A stretch of DNA of 64,000 bases from Anaerobacillus isosaccharinicus (GTDB lineage: Bacteria > Bacillota > Bacilli > Bacillales > Anaerobacillaceae): contig NZ_CP063356.1 in assembly GCF_001866075.3 (NCBI RefSeq), positions 1,230,164 through 1,294,163 of the forward strand, given 5' to 3'. Under the pieces are notes generated by a model that was not told where the DNA came from, made no database searches, and saw nothing but the letters and a program-made list of their open reading frames with translations. A program made the translations under genes and the position numbers. Positions 49,900 through 59,145 of this stretch are shown piece after piece. Each line of letters begins with the position of its first letter. Position 1 is the stretch's first letter.

Positions 49900-51195
49900 T
49901 TATGTTGTGAATTTCCCAATTGTCTTTTGTAATTCGTTAGCTTGAGTCGCTAGAATTTCAGCCGATGCTGCAATTTCTTGCATAACTGCTGTTTGCTCTT
50001 GAGTCGCAGAAGAAACTTCTACTGTCCCTGCTGATGTTTCTTCAGCAATAGCCGCTACTTCTTGAGATTCTTTCGTAGTAACCCTAATTGATTGTAATTG
50101 ACGATTAATAATCTCTGTTATATCTTGAACCGCATTTGCAACTTCATTCACTGATTTTGTCATATCCGCAATAGCTTCGTTTGTATGAGAACCTTTTACT
50201 GCTTCTTTATTGGCAACCTCTACTTGTTTAGAGATTTGTGAAACAACATTAGCTACCTCGTCTTGAATATTTTTAATCAACTGAGAAATACCTTGAACGG
50301 CTTTTGAACTCTCATCAGCTAGTTTACGAACTTCATCAGCAACAACTGCAAACCCTCGACCTTGATCACCAGCCCTTGCAGCTTCAATTGATGCGTTTAG
50401 TGCTAGTAAGTTTGTTTGTTCAGCAATATCCCCAACTAAAGAAATAATCTCGCCTACTTTTCTAGCATGAGATTCTAAACGACCTACTACTGTTAATGAA
50501 TTTTGATTGTCTTCTGCTAGTTGATTAATCCCTGATACGAGGGAATGAATCACTTGTTTACTTTCTTCTAGCGTTTCTACCATTTCAATTGATAGTTGTC
50601 TTGAAGCGTTCGCTCGTTCTTGCACTTGATCTGCCAACTGCATTACATCTTCCATTGACTCTGCCGTATTTTGAATAGCACTAGCTGAATTTTCAGCTCC
50701 AACAGCAATTTCATCAACTGTTCGCCCAATATTTTCAGCTTGAAGAGCTGCAGCTTGAGATGCCGTTTTGATTTCACTTACTTTTTCATTTGTTAACTCG
50801 AAGTTTGTCCCAATATCAGAAACCATTCCTCGTAGGTTATGAACCATTTCTTGATATGCTAAACCTAAGGCACGAATTTCATCATCAGATTTTGTCACTT
50901 CAACATCAACTCTAATATCGCCATTAGCAACCTTTCGTGATGCTGCTTCTAGCTTTGTTAAAGGTTTTGTAATTAACCCAGCTGCAAAGAACCCAAGAAT
51001 TCCACACCAAAAGACACCAAGTACTAATGTAATGACTGTGAAAATATCCTCGTTCACACCTAGTTGGCTACCTAATAATTCGCTTAAGTAAAAAATAAAA
51101 AAGGCACTTGTTGCATAAGTAACTGCCGCAACTGTTGAAATACCTACAACCATTTTCTTTCGTAGACTAAATTTGTATTTCTTCTTCTCGTTCAT
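49900..51195 (-). CDS. Methyl-accepting chemotaxis protein without an external sensor domain
   Basis: 431 residues: two membrane helices (about 14-36 and 48-72) with only about ten residues between them, a HAMP domain (about 73-125, [19 protein letters not shown]) and the MCP signalling domain with the tip [38 protein letters not shown]. It lacks a periplasmic-type ligand domain, so it may sense membrane state, redox/proton force or a partner. It is not in the B. subtilis version of this neighbourhood, so it may be an insertion here. GGGAGGCGCG precedes the ATG. Confidence 0.9.
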   Translation of the reverse strand: MNEKKKYKFSLRKKMVVGISTVAAVTYATSAFFIFYLSELLGSQLGVNEDIFTVITLVLGVFWCGILGFFAAGLITKPLTKLEAASRKVANGDIRVDVEVTKSDDEIRALGLAYQEMVHNLRGMVSDIGTNFELTNEKVSEIKTASQAAALQAENIGRTVDEIAVGAENSASAIQNTAESMEDVMQLADQVQERANASRQLSIEMVETLEESKQVIHSLVSGINQLAEDNQNSLTVVGRLESHARKVGEIISLVGDIAEQTNLLALNASIEAARAGDQGRGFAVVADEVRKLADESSKAVQGISQLIKNIQDEVANVVSQISKQVEVANKEAVKGSHTNEAIADMTKSVNEVANAVQDITEIINRQLQSIRVTTKESQEVAAIAEETSAGTVEVSSATQEQTAVMQEIAASAEILATQANELQKTIGKFTT

Positions 51196-51283
51196 TGCGC
51201 GCCTCCCGCTTTCCCATTAGATAGTTTTAGAAAATAAGGCCTGTACGAGAGCCTCGTCTCTGTTTAAATTTAACAATACTCTT

Positions 51284-51928
51284 TTATATCCTTGCTAGCA
51301 TTTTATCAATTGCGTCTTCAATTTCCAAAGCGGTTCTTCTGTACACATCAACTGAACCTCCAAAAGGATCAGAGATATCCATACAAGGCATAAGATTTTC
51401 TAATCTCTCAATTGCGTCACGATCTTCTTTAATTAAGTTTTGAAGCGCTTTCGTTAAGTGGTCAAGTTGCTTTTTCGCCTCTAGATCTGTGCGTCTATTC
51501 AACTCTTCAATTTCTTCCTTATGTTCTTGTAAAAATTGAGCTTGTTTTAATTCTAGTTGAGCATAATGGTGTTGAAGTTGTTGACGGATTCCCTCTATAT
51601 CTTTGTCATATGCAAATTCTTTCAGTGTATGTATTTTATCGACAAAAGCAGGAAATTGTTTAATCAGAGTTGCCTTATGACTTTCTGTTAGTGTAAAGAC
51701 TATATCAGCCCAATTCAACAATTCTTCACTCACTTGATTTGAACTATGATCAAGAGTAATCCCTTTCTCAGCTAATACCTCTAATGTACCTCCAGATGCA
51801 TTCATTCCCGGTAACGCATAAACACCAGCTGACTTAACTAGAGCGTCAGGACGTTTCTCTTTTAAAAGAGCTTGTGCAAGGGGACTTCTGCAAGTATTGC
51901 CTGTACACACGAAGAGGAATCGTTTCAT
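51284..51928 (-). CDS. ywlE: Protein-arginine phosphatase YwlE with a coiled-coil insertion
   Basis: LMW-phosphatase fold. The P-loop is C8-TGNT-C13-R14-S; Thr12 is the residue that gives YwlE its phospho-arginine preference (Thr11 in B. subtilis), while tyrosine phosphatases have Ile/Val there. The general acid Asp is in DISDPFGGSVDVY (about 184-196). The protein is 214 residues against about 150 for B. subtilis YwlE: about 75 extra residues (about 108-183) rich in Gln, Glu, Lys and Leu, likely coiled coil, are inserted just before the Asp loop. Expected role: reverses McsB arginine phosphorylation. Confidence 0.85.
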   Translation of the reverse strand: MKRFLFVCTGNTCRSPLAQALLKEKRPDALVKSAGVYALPGMNASGGTLEVLAEKGITLDHSSNQVSEELLNWADIVFTLTESHKATLIKQFPAFVDKIHTLKEFAYDKDIEGIRQQLQHHYAQLELKQAQFLQEHKEEIEELNRRTDLEAKKQLDHLTKALQNLIKEDRDAIERLENLMPCMDISDPFGGSVDVYRRTALEIEDAIDKMLARI

Positions 51929-52122
51929 TTCCTCACTTCCCTTCTACTTAATGTTACAATGTTTTGCAAAAATATATAAGAGTCTTTTTATAAAAATTTC
52001 TGAATTTTTTCCAACATTAATTTCCCAACATAAAAATCACCTTAAAAAATGTTAACAACAACGAATTGCCGTTAACATTTATAGTTTATCATAAATAGAA
52101 AGAATAACCCTTTACTATTTTT

Positions 52123-52674
52123 CTAAATTGGCCATAAAAGTTTTATTCCAAACCCTAATAAAATACATCCACCTAATAATTCACCGTAAACCCCTATGTA
52201 CCCTTGAACTTTCTTTCCAATAATTAAACCAAGCCAAGACAAGCCCATGCTAATAAACCCAAAGCTTAACAACGTAATAACTGTTTTTGCTCCGATCATT
52301 CCTAGACTCAATCCAACTGAAAAACTATCAACACTCACGCTTAATGCAAACAATAACAGACCAATACTTACTGGATGTAGCGTCCTACCTTCTTCATCGT
52401 CTGAAAATAAAGCTGAATATAACATTTGTAAACCAAGGGCAACTAATAGAACCCCACCAATTAGAATGGCTACGATGCCAAAGTACTGTGATAAAAACTT
52501 CCCAATGACAATTCCTAGAAATGGCATAATTACATGAAAAGCACCGATCGTAACGCCTATTTTAAAAATATGCTTATAACGTAACCCTAGCATTCCCATC
52601 CCAAGAGCCAAGGAGAAAGCGTCCATGCCCAAGGCAAATGCCATAATACTTATCGTTAAAAGTTCACTCAACAA
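52123..52674 (-). CDS. mntP: Manganese efflux pump MntP
   Basis: 183 residues, six helices as two DUF204 halves: FALGMDAFSLALGMGM and ALSVSVDSFSVGLSLGM carry the paired Asp motifs. Position (ywlD) agrees. The start is TTG (52674 or 52671) downstream of GGGGGGAG. I see no yybP-ykoY Mn riboswitch in the short upstream region. Confidence 0.92.
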   Translation of the reverse strand: MLSELLTISIMAFALGMDAFSLALGMGMLGLRYKHIFKIGVTIGAFHVIMPFLGIVIGKFLSQYFGIVAILIGGVLLVALGLQMLYSALFSDDEEGRTLHPVSIGLLLFALSVSVDSFSVGLSLGMIGAKTVITLLSFGFISMGLSWLGLIIGKKVQGYIGVYGELLGGCILLGFGIKLLWPI

Positions 52675-52742
52675 AGGATCTCCCCCCTAGTACATGCTAC
52701 TCTACCCTATGCACGTCCGAGGGGAATTATGTGAATTTATAA

Positions 52743-52838
52743 AGTAGAATGTAGAATGTAAAATGTAGAATTCCTTAGGTTTCGCTTCGTTGAATAACCA
52801 AACTAATTCTACATTCTGCATTTTAAATTTTACATTTA
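52743..52838. repeat. Heptamer inverted element H8, reaching into ywlC
   Basis: Left arm AGTAGAATGTAGAATGTAAA and onwards (52743-52772), core TTTCGCTTCGTTGAA (52780-52794), right arm AATTCTACATTCTGC, ATTTTAAATTTTACATTTAA (52805-52838). The right arm encodes the last residues and the stop of ywlC. Confidence 0.9.
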
Positions 52839-53869
52839 ACAACGTCCCCACCTGCTGCTTTTGTGAGGCGGTTCATGATGGCTTTGCCGACGCCTTCTTC
52901 TGGGAAGGTTTCGCTGAAGATGATATCTAGGTCATACTCATCGAATTTTCTTAAGACTTCATAGAGGTGTTGCGCGACTGATGATAAGTCTTTTACTGAA
53001 CCACACGGTAAAATAACATCCGCTTCATATTCAACTTGATTTTCAACTGTCGTCAGTATACCTACTTTTTTGCCTTTTGCTTTTTCAGCTAAAACTTGTT
53101 GCTGTAAAAAAAGCGGATTTCCTTCAACTAAAAATAATTTTGCCTTTGGAGCATAGTGTTTATATTTTAACCCTGGCGATTTTGGAGCTTGTCCATCTTC
53201 TTCAAGCGCTGGATCAACTGAAACTGGCCCAATAACTTCTTCAAGCTGTTCCTTTGTAACACCACCCGGGCGTAAAATCATTGGAATTTCTGTTGTACAG
53301 TCAAGTACCGTCGACTCGACTCCCACACCCGTAGCCCCACCATCGACAATCCCAGCAATTTTCCCATTTAGATCATCAAATACATGTGCAGCTGTTGTTG
53401 GACTCGGTTTACCTGAAACATTGGCACTTGGTGCTGCAATCGGTAAGTTTGCTTCAGCAATTATGGCAAGAGCCACTGGGTGATCCGGCATTCGAACAGC
53501 AACTGTGGATAATCCAGCCGTGACATTTTCTGCGATTCCCTCACCTTTGTTCAATACTAGCGTTAATGGTCCCGGCCAAAAGGCATTTATAAGTTTGTTG
53601 GCATGCTCTGGTATATCTTGAACAAGCGGCTGTAATTGTTCCATTTTAGCAATGTGAACGATTAGTGGGTTGTCAGAAGGTCTTCCTTTTGCTTGAAAAA
53701 TTTTGGCTACTGCCTCGTAAGAATACGCGTTAGCTCCTAAGCCATAGACAGTTTCCGTAGGGAAGGCTACGACTTCATTTTCTCTTATCCACATGGCAGC
53801 TTCTTTTATTTGTGGAAAACTCAAATTCACATTTTCAACTAACCACTTCTTTGTTTCAATGATAGCCAT
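52823..53869 (-). CDS. ywlC: Threonylcarbamoyl-AMP synthase (YrdC/Sua5 type)
   Basis: First step of tRNA t6A modification. 348 residues: YrdC domain (about 15-205, AFPTETVYGLGANAY, KGRPSDNPLIVHI, SANVSGKPSPTTA) plus the C-terminal Sua5 domain (about 235-345, PGLKYKHYAPKAKLFLV). The last codons (AAATGTAAAATTTAA, giving KCKI-stop) are part of the heptamer element, so the C-terminus seems to have been reshaped by it. AAGGAG lies before ATG 53869. Confidence 0.94.
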   Translation of the reverse strand: MAIIETKKWLVENVNLSFPQIKEAAMWIRENEVVAFPTETVYGLGANAYSYEAVAKIFQAKGRPSDNPLIVHIAKMEQLQPLVQDIPEHANKLINAFWPGPLTLVLNKGEGIAENVTAGLSTVAVRMPDHPVALAIIAEANLPIAAPSANVSGKPSPTTAAHVFDDLNGKIAGIVDGGATGVGVESTVLDCTTEIPMILRPGGVTKEQLEEVIGPVSVDPALEEDGQAPKSPGLKYKHYAPKAKLFLVEGNPLFLQQQVLAEKAKGKKVGILTTVENQVEYEADVILPCGSVKDLSSVAQHLYEVLRKFDEYDLDIIFSETFPEEGVGKAIMNRLTKAAGGDVVKCKI

Positions 53870-53904
53870 TGTAAAAACTCCTTAATTGTCAATTATATAT
53901 GTAT

Positions 53905-54077
53905 TGTGGACAACTTATTCTAGTTGACCGAAATGGAATAAAAAATAGTTATCCACTAGTTGTGGATAACCTGTTGATAAATATAATTACTTAGAAATAA
54001 AGATTATGCTTTAAATTTACTTTATTATAACATTATTTGTCCACAAGTATTTCCTACTAGAGGTCTTTTGTGGATAA
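53905..54077. promoter_or_regulatory. DnaA-box cluster between ywlB and ywlC
   Basis: Boxes: 53905-53913 (minus, TTGTCCACA), 53949-53957 (plus, TTATCCACT), 53961-53969 (minus, perfect TTATCCACA), 53972-53980 (minus, TTATCAACA), 54037-54045 (plus, TTGTCCACA), 54069-54077 (minus, perfect TTATCCACA, inside the 3' end of ywlB). As I recall, B. subtilis has a DnaA-box cluster at ywlC-ywlB that titrates DnaA near oriC; position and density agree. Confidence 0.85.
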
Positions 54078-54503
54078 CGCTAACACTTTTGTTACACCAT
54101 CTACATACTGGGCAAAGTGCTCTGATGCCCTTAAATGCTTTGGAATTTCATTTTCCTCAAGGATCCGAAACCCGATATATTCGAAAAATGGCAACGATGA
54201 GTTTGTTAATAAATATAACGTTTCATACCCTTTTTGTTTGCCGTACGAAACCGCTAATTCAATAAAATCTAAGCCGATTTTTGCATTCCAACTTTCCGAT
54301 GACATCACGAGAGATCTTAACAATCCGTCTTTTTCAATTGGTTCAAAGCCAACAGTGCCAATTATCTTTTTCTCTGGGTCTTCAACAACAAGAAAGTTAT
54401 CAATATTTTGCTCAATTCCTCGTTCAGATAAACTAGCTTTTGCTAATAAGTGCTGGATCGGTAACAAATCTTTTGCTGTAGCTATTCTTATTACGATTCC
54501 CAT
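54057..54503 (-). CDS. ywlB: GNAT-family acetyltransferase YwlB
   Basis: 148 residues with GNAT elements: IRIATAKDLLPIQHLLAKA, IIGTVGFEPIEKDGLLRSL, a beta-bulge region and the C-terminal YLLTNSSLPFFEYIGFRIL. Substrate unknown. It occupies the ywlB position between spoIIR and ywlC. AGGAGG precedes the ATG. Its stop region overlaps a DnaA box. Confidence 0.85.
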   Translation of the reverse strand: MGIVIRIATAKDLLPIQHLLAKASLSERGIEQNIDNFLVVEDPEKKIIGTVGFEPIEKDGLLRSLVMSSESWNAKIGLDFIELAVSYGKQKGYETLYLLTNSSLPFFEYIGFRILEENEIPKHLRASEHFAQYVDGVTKVLALSTKDL

Positions 54504-54613
54504 TCCTTCTCCTCCTACAAAATGGCTTGTACTACCATCCTATGAAAGAGATTAAGAGAATATCACTTTTTTTTGTAATACATGAAAGATCCTAATAACA
54601 TTAATGAATGTCC

Positions 54614-55216
54614 TTAACTAAACAAACTTTTAATACTGTTAAAAATCTCTACTACGAAAAAACGAACTTCAGTTTCTTCTTGCTCTTGATCACTATCTGC
54701 CACAGCATCTCCGTTAGCAAAATCAATAAAGCATAGCGGTGGGAAGAGAACACACCACCAATTCTCACCTTTGCCTTCACCAATCGTAATTAAAACCGCC
54801 TCATACATTCCAGCTGGATAAACGACGTTTCCATAAAGCTTTGTTGGAAATTGCACTTCATTAAACTCTACTGTAAAACTGTCTGTCACACCAATTCTAG
54901 CAAGCTCGTATTCAACGATGGCTTCGATTTTATCTAGCTGAGATTCAATAACATCTCTTGCGTTATCAATCGATTCTAACTCGGTTACCCAATTTGTGAT
55001 CTCAGCATTTACTTGGTCACGAATTTCTCGTTTTAACCATTGGTCTTTCGGAGAGTCACTATTAGCTAAAATTCTAAGGCGAATCGCATCCTCTGGAATT
55101 GTCACCATATTAGCTGCCGTTACCGACATACTTCTTTGAGCCTCCCAGCTCATTATTAAAACTAGTAAACTAGTAATGATATATACAACCATTTTTTGAT
55201 TTAATCTCATTTTCAT
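54614..55216 (-). CDS. spoIIR: Stage II sporulation protein R
   Basis: Forespore-secreted signal that activates SpoIIGA and so pro-sigma-E processing. About 200 residues from ATG 55216 (or 55210), behind AAAGGGTGG. A signal peptide or anchor (about 8-26), then IPEDAIRLRILANSDSPKDQWLKREIRDQV, a family hallmark, and GENWWCVLFPPLCFID with the Cys-containing WWCVLFPPLC motif. The tail (SDQEQEETEVRFFVVE) is short. Sigma-F control is expected; no promoter identified. Confidence 0.93.
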   Translation of the reverse strand: MKMRLNQKMVVYIITSLLVLIMSWEAQRSMSVTAANMVTIPEDAIRLRILANSDSPKDQWLKREIRDQVNAEITNWVTELESIDNARDVIESQLDKIEAIVEYELARIGVTDSFTVEFNEVQFPTKLYGNVVYPAGMYEAVLITIGEGKGENWWCVLFPPLCFIDFANGDAVADSDQEQEETEVRFFVVEIFNSIKSLFS

Positions 55217-55287
55217 CCCCCACCCTTTCAATAGTATAAGTGTGGACAAGATTACGAGATTTAAACCTAGTTTTTTAAAAAAATTTA

Positions 55288-55427
55288 TAATTTAAAATGT
55301 AGAATGTAGAATTAATTGAGGGCTTTGACTGGAAGCATTACATAGGAATTAAAAATTCATCCTTTACCGCTCCGCTTCGAAGCAACACTTTCTCCAATTT
55401 TACATTTTAAATTCTACATTCTACATT
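55288..55427. repeat. Heptamer inverted element H9, reaching into prmC
   Basis: Left arm ATAATTTAAAATGTAGAATG and onwards (55288-55313), core CCGCTTCGAAGC (55373-55384), right arm AATTTTACATTTTAAATTCTAC (in parts, 55396-55427). The final codons of prmC (TTA ATG TAG) are the end of the right arm. Confidence 0.9.
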
Positions 55428-56290
55428 AAAGTAGCAAATACCATCCTATCTTTCCCGTTGATGTCAAAGACGATTTCGGTGTGAGCTTTTGGGAATTGGC
55501 TTTTGATTAGAGCTTCTACTTGTTTGCTTTGGCCGGCACCGACTTCAAAAGCGATAATCCCTTTTTCGTTTAAAACGAGTGGAATTTGGGCAATTAATTT
55601 TTCATATAGCTCATACCCTGATATGCCTCCAACTAAGGCTAATGTAGGTTCATGATCACGAACATTTTTTGCAAGCAAATGAAAGTCTGCTTCTGATATA
55701 TAAGGTGGGTTTGAGACAACAACATCAACCTTTTTTTTCTGCTCAATTAAAGGTTGGAGCAAATCTCCTTCTAAAAATTGAACATTGGCAGCTAATCTTT
55801 GAGCGTTTTTCATTGCTACCATCGTAGCTTCAGGAGAAATATCTACCGTTGCAACTGAGAGTTTTGAGTTTTCTAAGGATAGTGAAATAGCAATGGCACC
55901 ACTGCCTGTACCTATATCAACAACTGAAATTGATGATTGATCAGAGAAAACTTTGCTGATGCGTTGTAAAAGTCCTTGAACTAACTCCTCCGTTTCAGGC
56001 CGAGGAATTAAGACGTGTTCATTTACAACAAATTGCCTGCCATAGAAATCCTCGACACCAGTAATGTGCTGGACAGGAGTTCCCTCTGCAACCCTATTTA
56101 AAGCATCTTTAAACGCTTTTTCGACGTCTAATGGAAGCTCATCTTGAAGCATACTAAAAAGCTTGGCACGATCGATCTCAAGGTAATGCTTTAATAAAAT
56201 TTCCGCAATTGGATGTTCAAGCTCATTTTCAGTTAAAAAAGAAGAAGCCCAGCGGAGGGCTTCGAAAATTTTCATTGGTTGCTTAGCCAT
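55421..56290 (-). CDS. prmC: Release factor glutamine methyltransferase PrmC
   Basis: Methylates the GGQ glutamine of release factors. 289 residues: helical N-terminal domain, SAM-binding VVDIGTGSGAIAISLSLE, and the NPPY substrate-binding motif in VVVSNPPYISEAD. It overlaps the prfA stop by one base. The last residues come from a heptamer element (L-M-stop). Confidence 0.96.
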   Translation of the reverse strand: MAKQPMKIFEALRWASSFLTENELEHPIAEILLKHYLEIDRAKLFSMLQDELPLDVEKAFKDALNRVAEGTPVQHITGVEDFYGRQFVVNEHVLIPRPETEELVQGLLQRISKVFSDQSSISVVDIGTGSGAIAISLSLENSKLSVATVDISPEATMVAMKNAQRLAANVQFLEGDLLQPLIEQKKKVDVVVSNPPYISEADFHLLAKNVRDHEPTLALVGGISGYELYEKLIAQIPLVLNEKGIIAFEVGAGQSKQVEALIKSQFPKAHTEIVFDINGKDRMVFATLM

Positions 56291-57360
56291 TATTCGTCAG
56301 CCTGCTGCATTAAGCTTGCTTGTTCTTCTACAACTAACGCATCGATAATTTCATCAAGCTTACCTTGTAAAATTTGATCTAACTTTTGTAACGTTAAACC
56401 AATCCGATGATCCGTAACGCGACTTTGCGGGAAGTTGTACGTACGGATGCGCTCTGAACGATCTCCTGTACCAACAGCTGATTTTCTTACTTCATCATAT
56501 TCTGCTTGTTGCTCCTGTTGCATTTTATCAAAGATACGAGCTCTTAAAACTTTCATCGCTTTATCTTTGTTTTTATGTTGAGACTTTTCATCCTGACACG
56601 TTACAACAGTATTTGTTGGAATATGCACGACACGAACTGCCGATGCCGTTGTATTAACACTCTGTCCACCAGCTCCACTTGAACAGAACGTATCAACACG
56701 AATATCTTTCTCATGGATTTCAATTTCAACATCTTCTGCTTCTGCTAATACAGCTACTGTAGCTGTAGACGTATGAATTCGACCACCTGATTCTGTTGCC
56801 GGAATACGTTGAACACGATGGGCACCATTTTCATACTTAAGTTTTGAGAATGCACCGGCACCGTTAATCATAAAGATAATTTCTTTATAACCACCGATCT
56901 CCGTATAGTTTGCTTCAATAACTTCTGTTTTCCAGCCACGAGCCTCAGCGAAGCGTGTATACATCTTGTATAAATCACCTGCAAATAATGCAGCTTCATC
57001 TCCACCTGCTGCGCCACGAATTTCCATAATAACGTTTTTATCATCATTAGGGTCTTTTGGAAGCAACAAAATTTTGAGCCTTTTCTCCAACTCTTCTTTT
57101 TGCTCTTCTAGCTCGTTAATTTCCATTTTAACCATTTCATACATGTCATCATCAAGTTTTTCTTCAAACATTGACTTTGCATCTTTATATTGAGTGACTA
57201 CTTCTTTATACTCTCTATACGCTTGTACTGTATCTGTTAAGTTTGATTGCTCTTTCGAATATTCACGAAGTTTCGTTGTATCATTAATAACATCAGGATC
57301 ACTTAATAGCTCATTTAATCTTTCATAGCGATCTTCTAATGACTGTAATCGTTCAAACAT
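56290..57360 (-). CDS. prfA: Peptide chain release factor 1
   Basis: Terminates at UAA/UAG. 356 residues from ATG 57360 ([13 protein letters not shown]), seven bases after GAGGTG; an in-frame ATG two codons earlier sits too close. Tripeptide anticodon PAT in [13 protein letters not shown] and catalytic GGQ in [17 protein letters not shown]. Followed by prmC, its modifying enzyme. Confidence 0.97.
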   Translation of the reverse strand: MFERLQSLEDRYERLNELLSDPDVINDTTKLREYSKEQSNLTDTVQAYREYKEVVTQYKDAKSMFEEKLDDDMYEMVKMEINELEEQKEELEKRLKILLLPKDPNDDKNVIMEIRGAAGGDEAALFAGDLYKMYTRFAEARGWKTEVIEANYTEIGGYKEIIFMINGAGAFSKLKYENGAHRVQRIPATESGGRIHTSTATVAVLAEAEDVEIEIHEKDIRVDTFCSSGAGGQSVNTTASAVRVVHIPTNTVVTCQDEKSQHKNKDKAMKVLRARIFDKMQQEQQAEYDEVRKSAVGTGDRSERIRTYNFPQSRVTDHRIGLTLQKLDQILQGKLDEIIDALVVEEQASLMQQADE

Positions 57361-57548
57361 GCCCATTCACCTCTTTTTATAGCATAACATTATAATTATA
57401 GTATAACAGCAACGGATAGTCAAAGGTTCTATGTAAGAAATGCGAATGTGCCGCGTATAATTGAAAAAACAAAGCCTCTTCTTGAGTAATCGATTTTACA
57501 ATTTGCAACTAGTAACCGTAGGCATTGTGTGCTAGACAATGAAAAAAG

Positions 57549-57576
57549 AAAGTGAACTCGATTTGAGTCCACTTTT
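57549..57576 (-). terminator. Terminator of the lipoprotein gene
   Basis: AAAGTGAACTC (57549-57559) pairs with GAGTCCACTTT (57565-57575) with one G-U, and TTCTTTTTTC follows on the minus strand. Confidence 0.85.
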
Positions 57577-58020
57577 CTATTGGTTAATTTGTAAATGAAT
57601 ATCGTAACGTTGCATAGCTTTCGTTAATACTTCTTGCAAATTGGCCTGTTGTTGCTTGCGTTCCTTTTTATCGTCTGCATGTATAGTAGCATTTACCCAA
57701 ATGTCTTTCCCAACAATAAAAATAGGACCAGGTTCGGCTCCTTCTTGACGTATAATTGTACGGATTTTATCTTGGTCATCTCCAAAGTCTGGACGATGAC
57801 GGTCTAATGTTCGAAAACTTGGCGTTTGATTAATCATTCCATCATATCGGTATTCATCTACATCATCACGGATAACACCATAATTGATTGGCCCAGGACC
57901 CAATAAACCATAGGCAACTTGATTACCATCTACCCTGTTTTGCCCTGCCTCTGGGGGATTTATTGGTGAACATGCACTTAACATGAATATAACCACAATC
58001 ATTAGTATTGCTTTTTTCAT
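57577..58020 (-). CDS. YhcN/YlaJ-like sporulation lipoprotein
   Basis: 147 residues from ATG 58020 (MKKAILMIVVIFML), preceded by GGAGGTG. A lipobox LSAC-S places Cys at about residue 17, so the mature protein is a membrane-anchored lipoprotein. The rest is polar, with DKIRTIIRQEGAEPGPIFIVGKD and IWVNATIHADDKKER, resembling YhcN/YlaJ spore lipoproteins, though I am not certain of the family. It lies between tdk and prfA. Confidence 0.65.
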   Translation of the reverse strand: MKKAILMIVVIFMLSACSPINPPEAGQNRVDGNQVAYGLLGPGPINYGVIRDDVDEYRYDGMINQTPSFRTLDRHRPDFGDDQDKIRTIIRQEGAEPGPIFIVGKDIWVNATIHADDKKERKQQQANLQEVLTKAMQRYDIHLQINQ

Positions 58021-58120
58021 GAAAACACCTCCTACCACTAGCTTACCCAAGACAAATAAAATAATTGCGGTTTGAGCAGCTCTTGTAGATGTAAATTTTG
58101 TGATTTCAGGGCAAACAAAA

Positions 58121-58148
58121 AACCAATCCTTTAAGAAAGATTGGTTTG
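58121..58148 (-). terminator. Terminator of tdk
   Basis: AACCAATC (58121-58128) pairs with GATTGGTT (58139-58146); on the minus strand TTTTTGTTTG follows. It overlaps the tdk stop codon. Confidence 0.85.
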
Positions 58149-58751
58149 TTCTTGCTTTATAGTTAATAATTCCGGCTTACCTGGGACTTCATGACAATGT
58201 CTACATCTTGGTTCGTAGGACTCAGAGGCACCGACTAAAATGATTGGATCGTTGTAATTAGCCGGTTCACCATTAATTAATCGTTGCGTTCGACTTGCTG
58301 GAGAGCCACAAGATAAACAAATTGCTTGAAACTTTGTCACTGTTTCCGCTAAGGCCATTAATGTCGGTACAGGACCAAATGGTTCACCGCGGAAGTCTTG
58401 GTCTAATCCAGCAACAATAACTCGGATTCCCCGATCAGCTAGGGATTGAACAACAGCAATTATAGCACTGTCAAAAAACTGTACTTCATCAATAGCAACG
58501 ACTTGGGTGTCAAAATCGATAAGGTCTAAAATATCCATTGATGCTTTAACAGGTTTTGCTACCACCTTTGTCCCATTATGGGATACCACTTCTTCACTAC
58601 TATAACGATTATCTAGAGCTGGTTTAAAAACTTGAACTTTAAGTTTTCCAAAGCTTGCTCTTCGAACGCGTCGAATAAGCTCTTCCGATTTCCCCGAGAA
58701 CATACTTCCACAGACAACTTCTAACCAGCCTTCTTTTCTTGTTAAATGCAT
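58131..58751 (-). CDS. tdk: Thymidine kinase (type II)
   Basis: Phosphorylates thymidine. 206 residues from ATG 58751 ([15 protein letters not shown]); GGGAGAG lies nine bases upstream, and the open frame begins at 58772. P-loop [14 protein letters not shown], catalytic Glu region [10 protein letters not shown], lasso and zinc ligands [13 protein letters not shown] and EPRCRHCHE. Confidence 0.96.
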   Translation of the reverse strand: MHLTRKEGWLEVVCGSMFSGKSEELIRRVRRASFGKLKVQVFKPALDNRYSSEEVVSHNGTKVVAKPVKASMDILDLIDFDTQVVAIDEVQFFDSAIIAVVQSLADRGIRVIVAGLDQDFRGEPFGPVPTLMALAETVTKFQAICLSCGSPASRTQRLINGEPANYNDPIILVGASESYEPRCRHCHEVPGKPELLTIKQEQTNLS

Positions 58752-58890
58752 ATGTTTTGTCTCTCCCATCAATGATGTTCAAGTATTCTCTCCCTAAAAG
58801 AGATCGACTTATACGATTTTTTTCAACATTTCTATATTACAGCTTTTTCGACCAAATTTCATGGTCCTTTTGTATTCTTCTTTAAGAAGA

Positions 58891-59035
58891 TGTTAAAAAA
58901 GTCCGGTATACAAGCTTGCGAATCTCTTCGTTGGCTCGCTTCTGTGCTGCTCATGTATTATTAACATACATTCCGCTGCTCGAAGCATCAAAGCATCGAC
59001 CTTCTCGGCTCTGATTATCCTCCTTTTTAAACACG
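58891..59035. repeat. MITE-like repeat M2
   Basis: About 145 bp, ends TGTTAAAAAAGTCCGG and CCTCCTTTTTAAACACG (imperfect inverted ends). Internal blocks as in 46509-46744: AATCTCTTCGTTGGCTCGC, GCTCATGTATTA, CATTCCGCTGCTCGAAG, CTCGGCTCTGATTATCC. The other bases of the 58752-59145 gap show no gene. Confidence 0.8.
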
Positions 59036-59093
59036 CACTTTAAGTTTTATTATGTAGAATACAAACAGTAGCTGATGTTTATGAGCATAAGAG

Positions 59094-59130
59094 CAAAAAA
59101 AACAGGCAAGTAAAAGATCGCTTGCCTGTC
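59094..59130 (-). terminator. Terminator of the L31 gene
   Basis: ACAGGCAAG (59102-59110) and CTTGCCTGT (59121-59129) with a ten-base loop; eight Ts follow on the minus strand. Confidence 0.9.
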
Positions 59131-59145
59131 TTCTTTATTTTTTGA

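Noticed and set aside
52675-52742. yybP-ykoY manganese riboswitch before mntP
   Set aside because: The region is too short and lacks the conserved loops.
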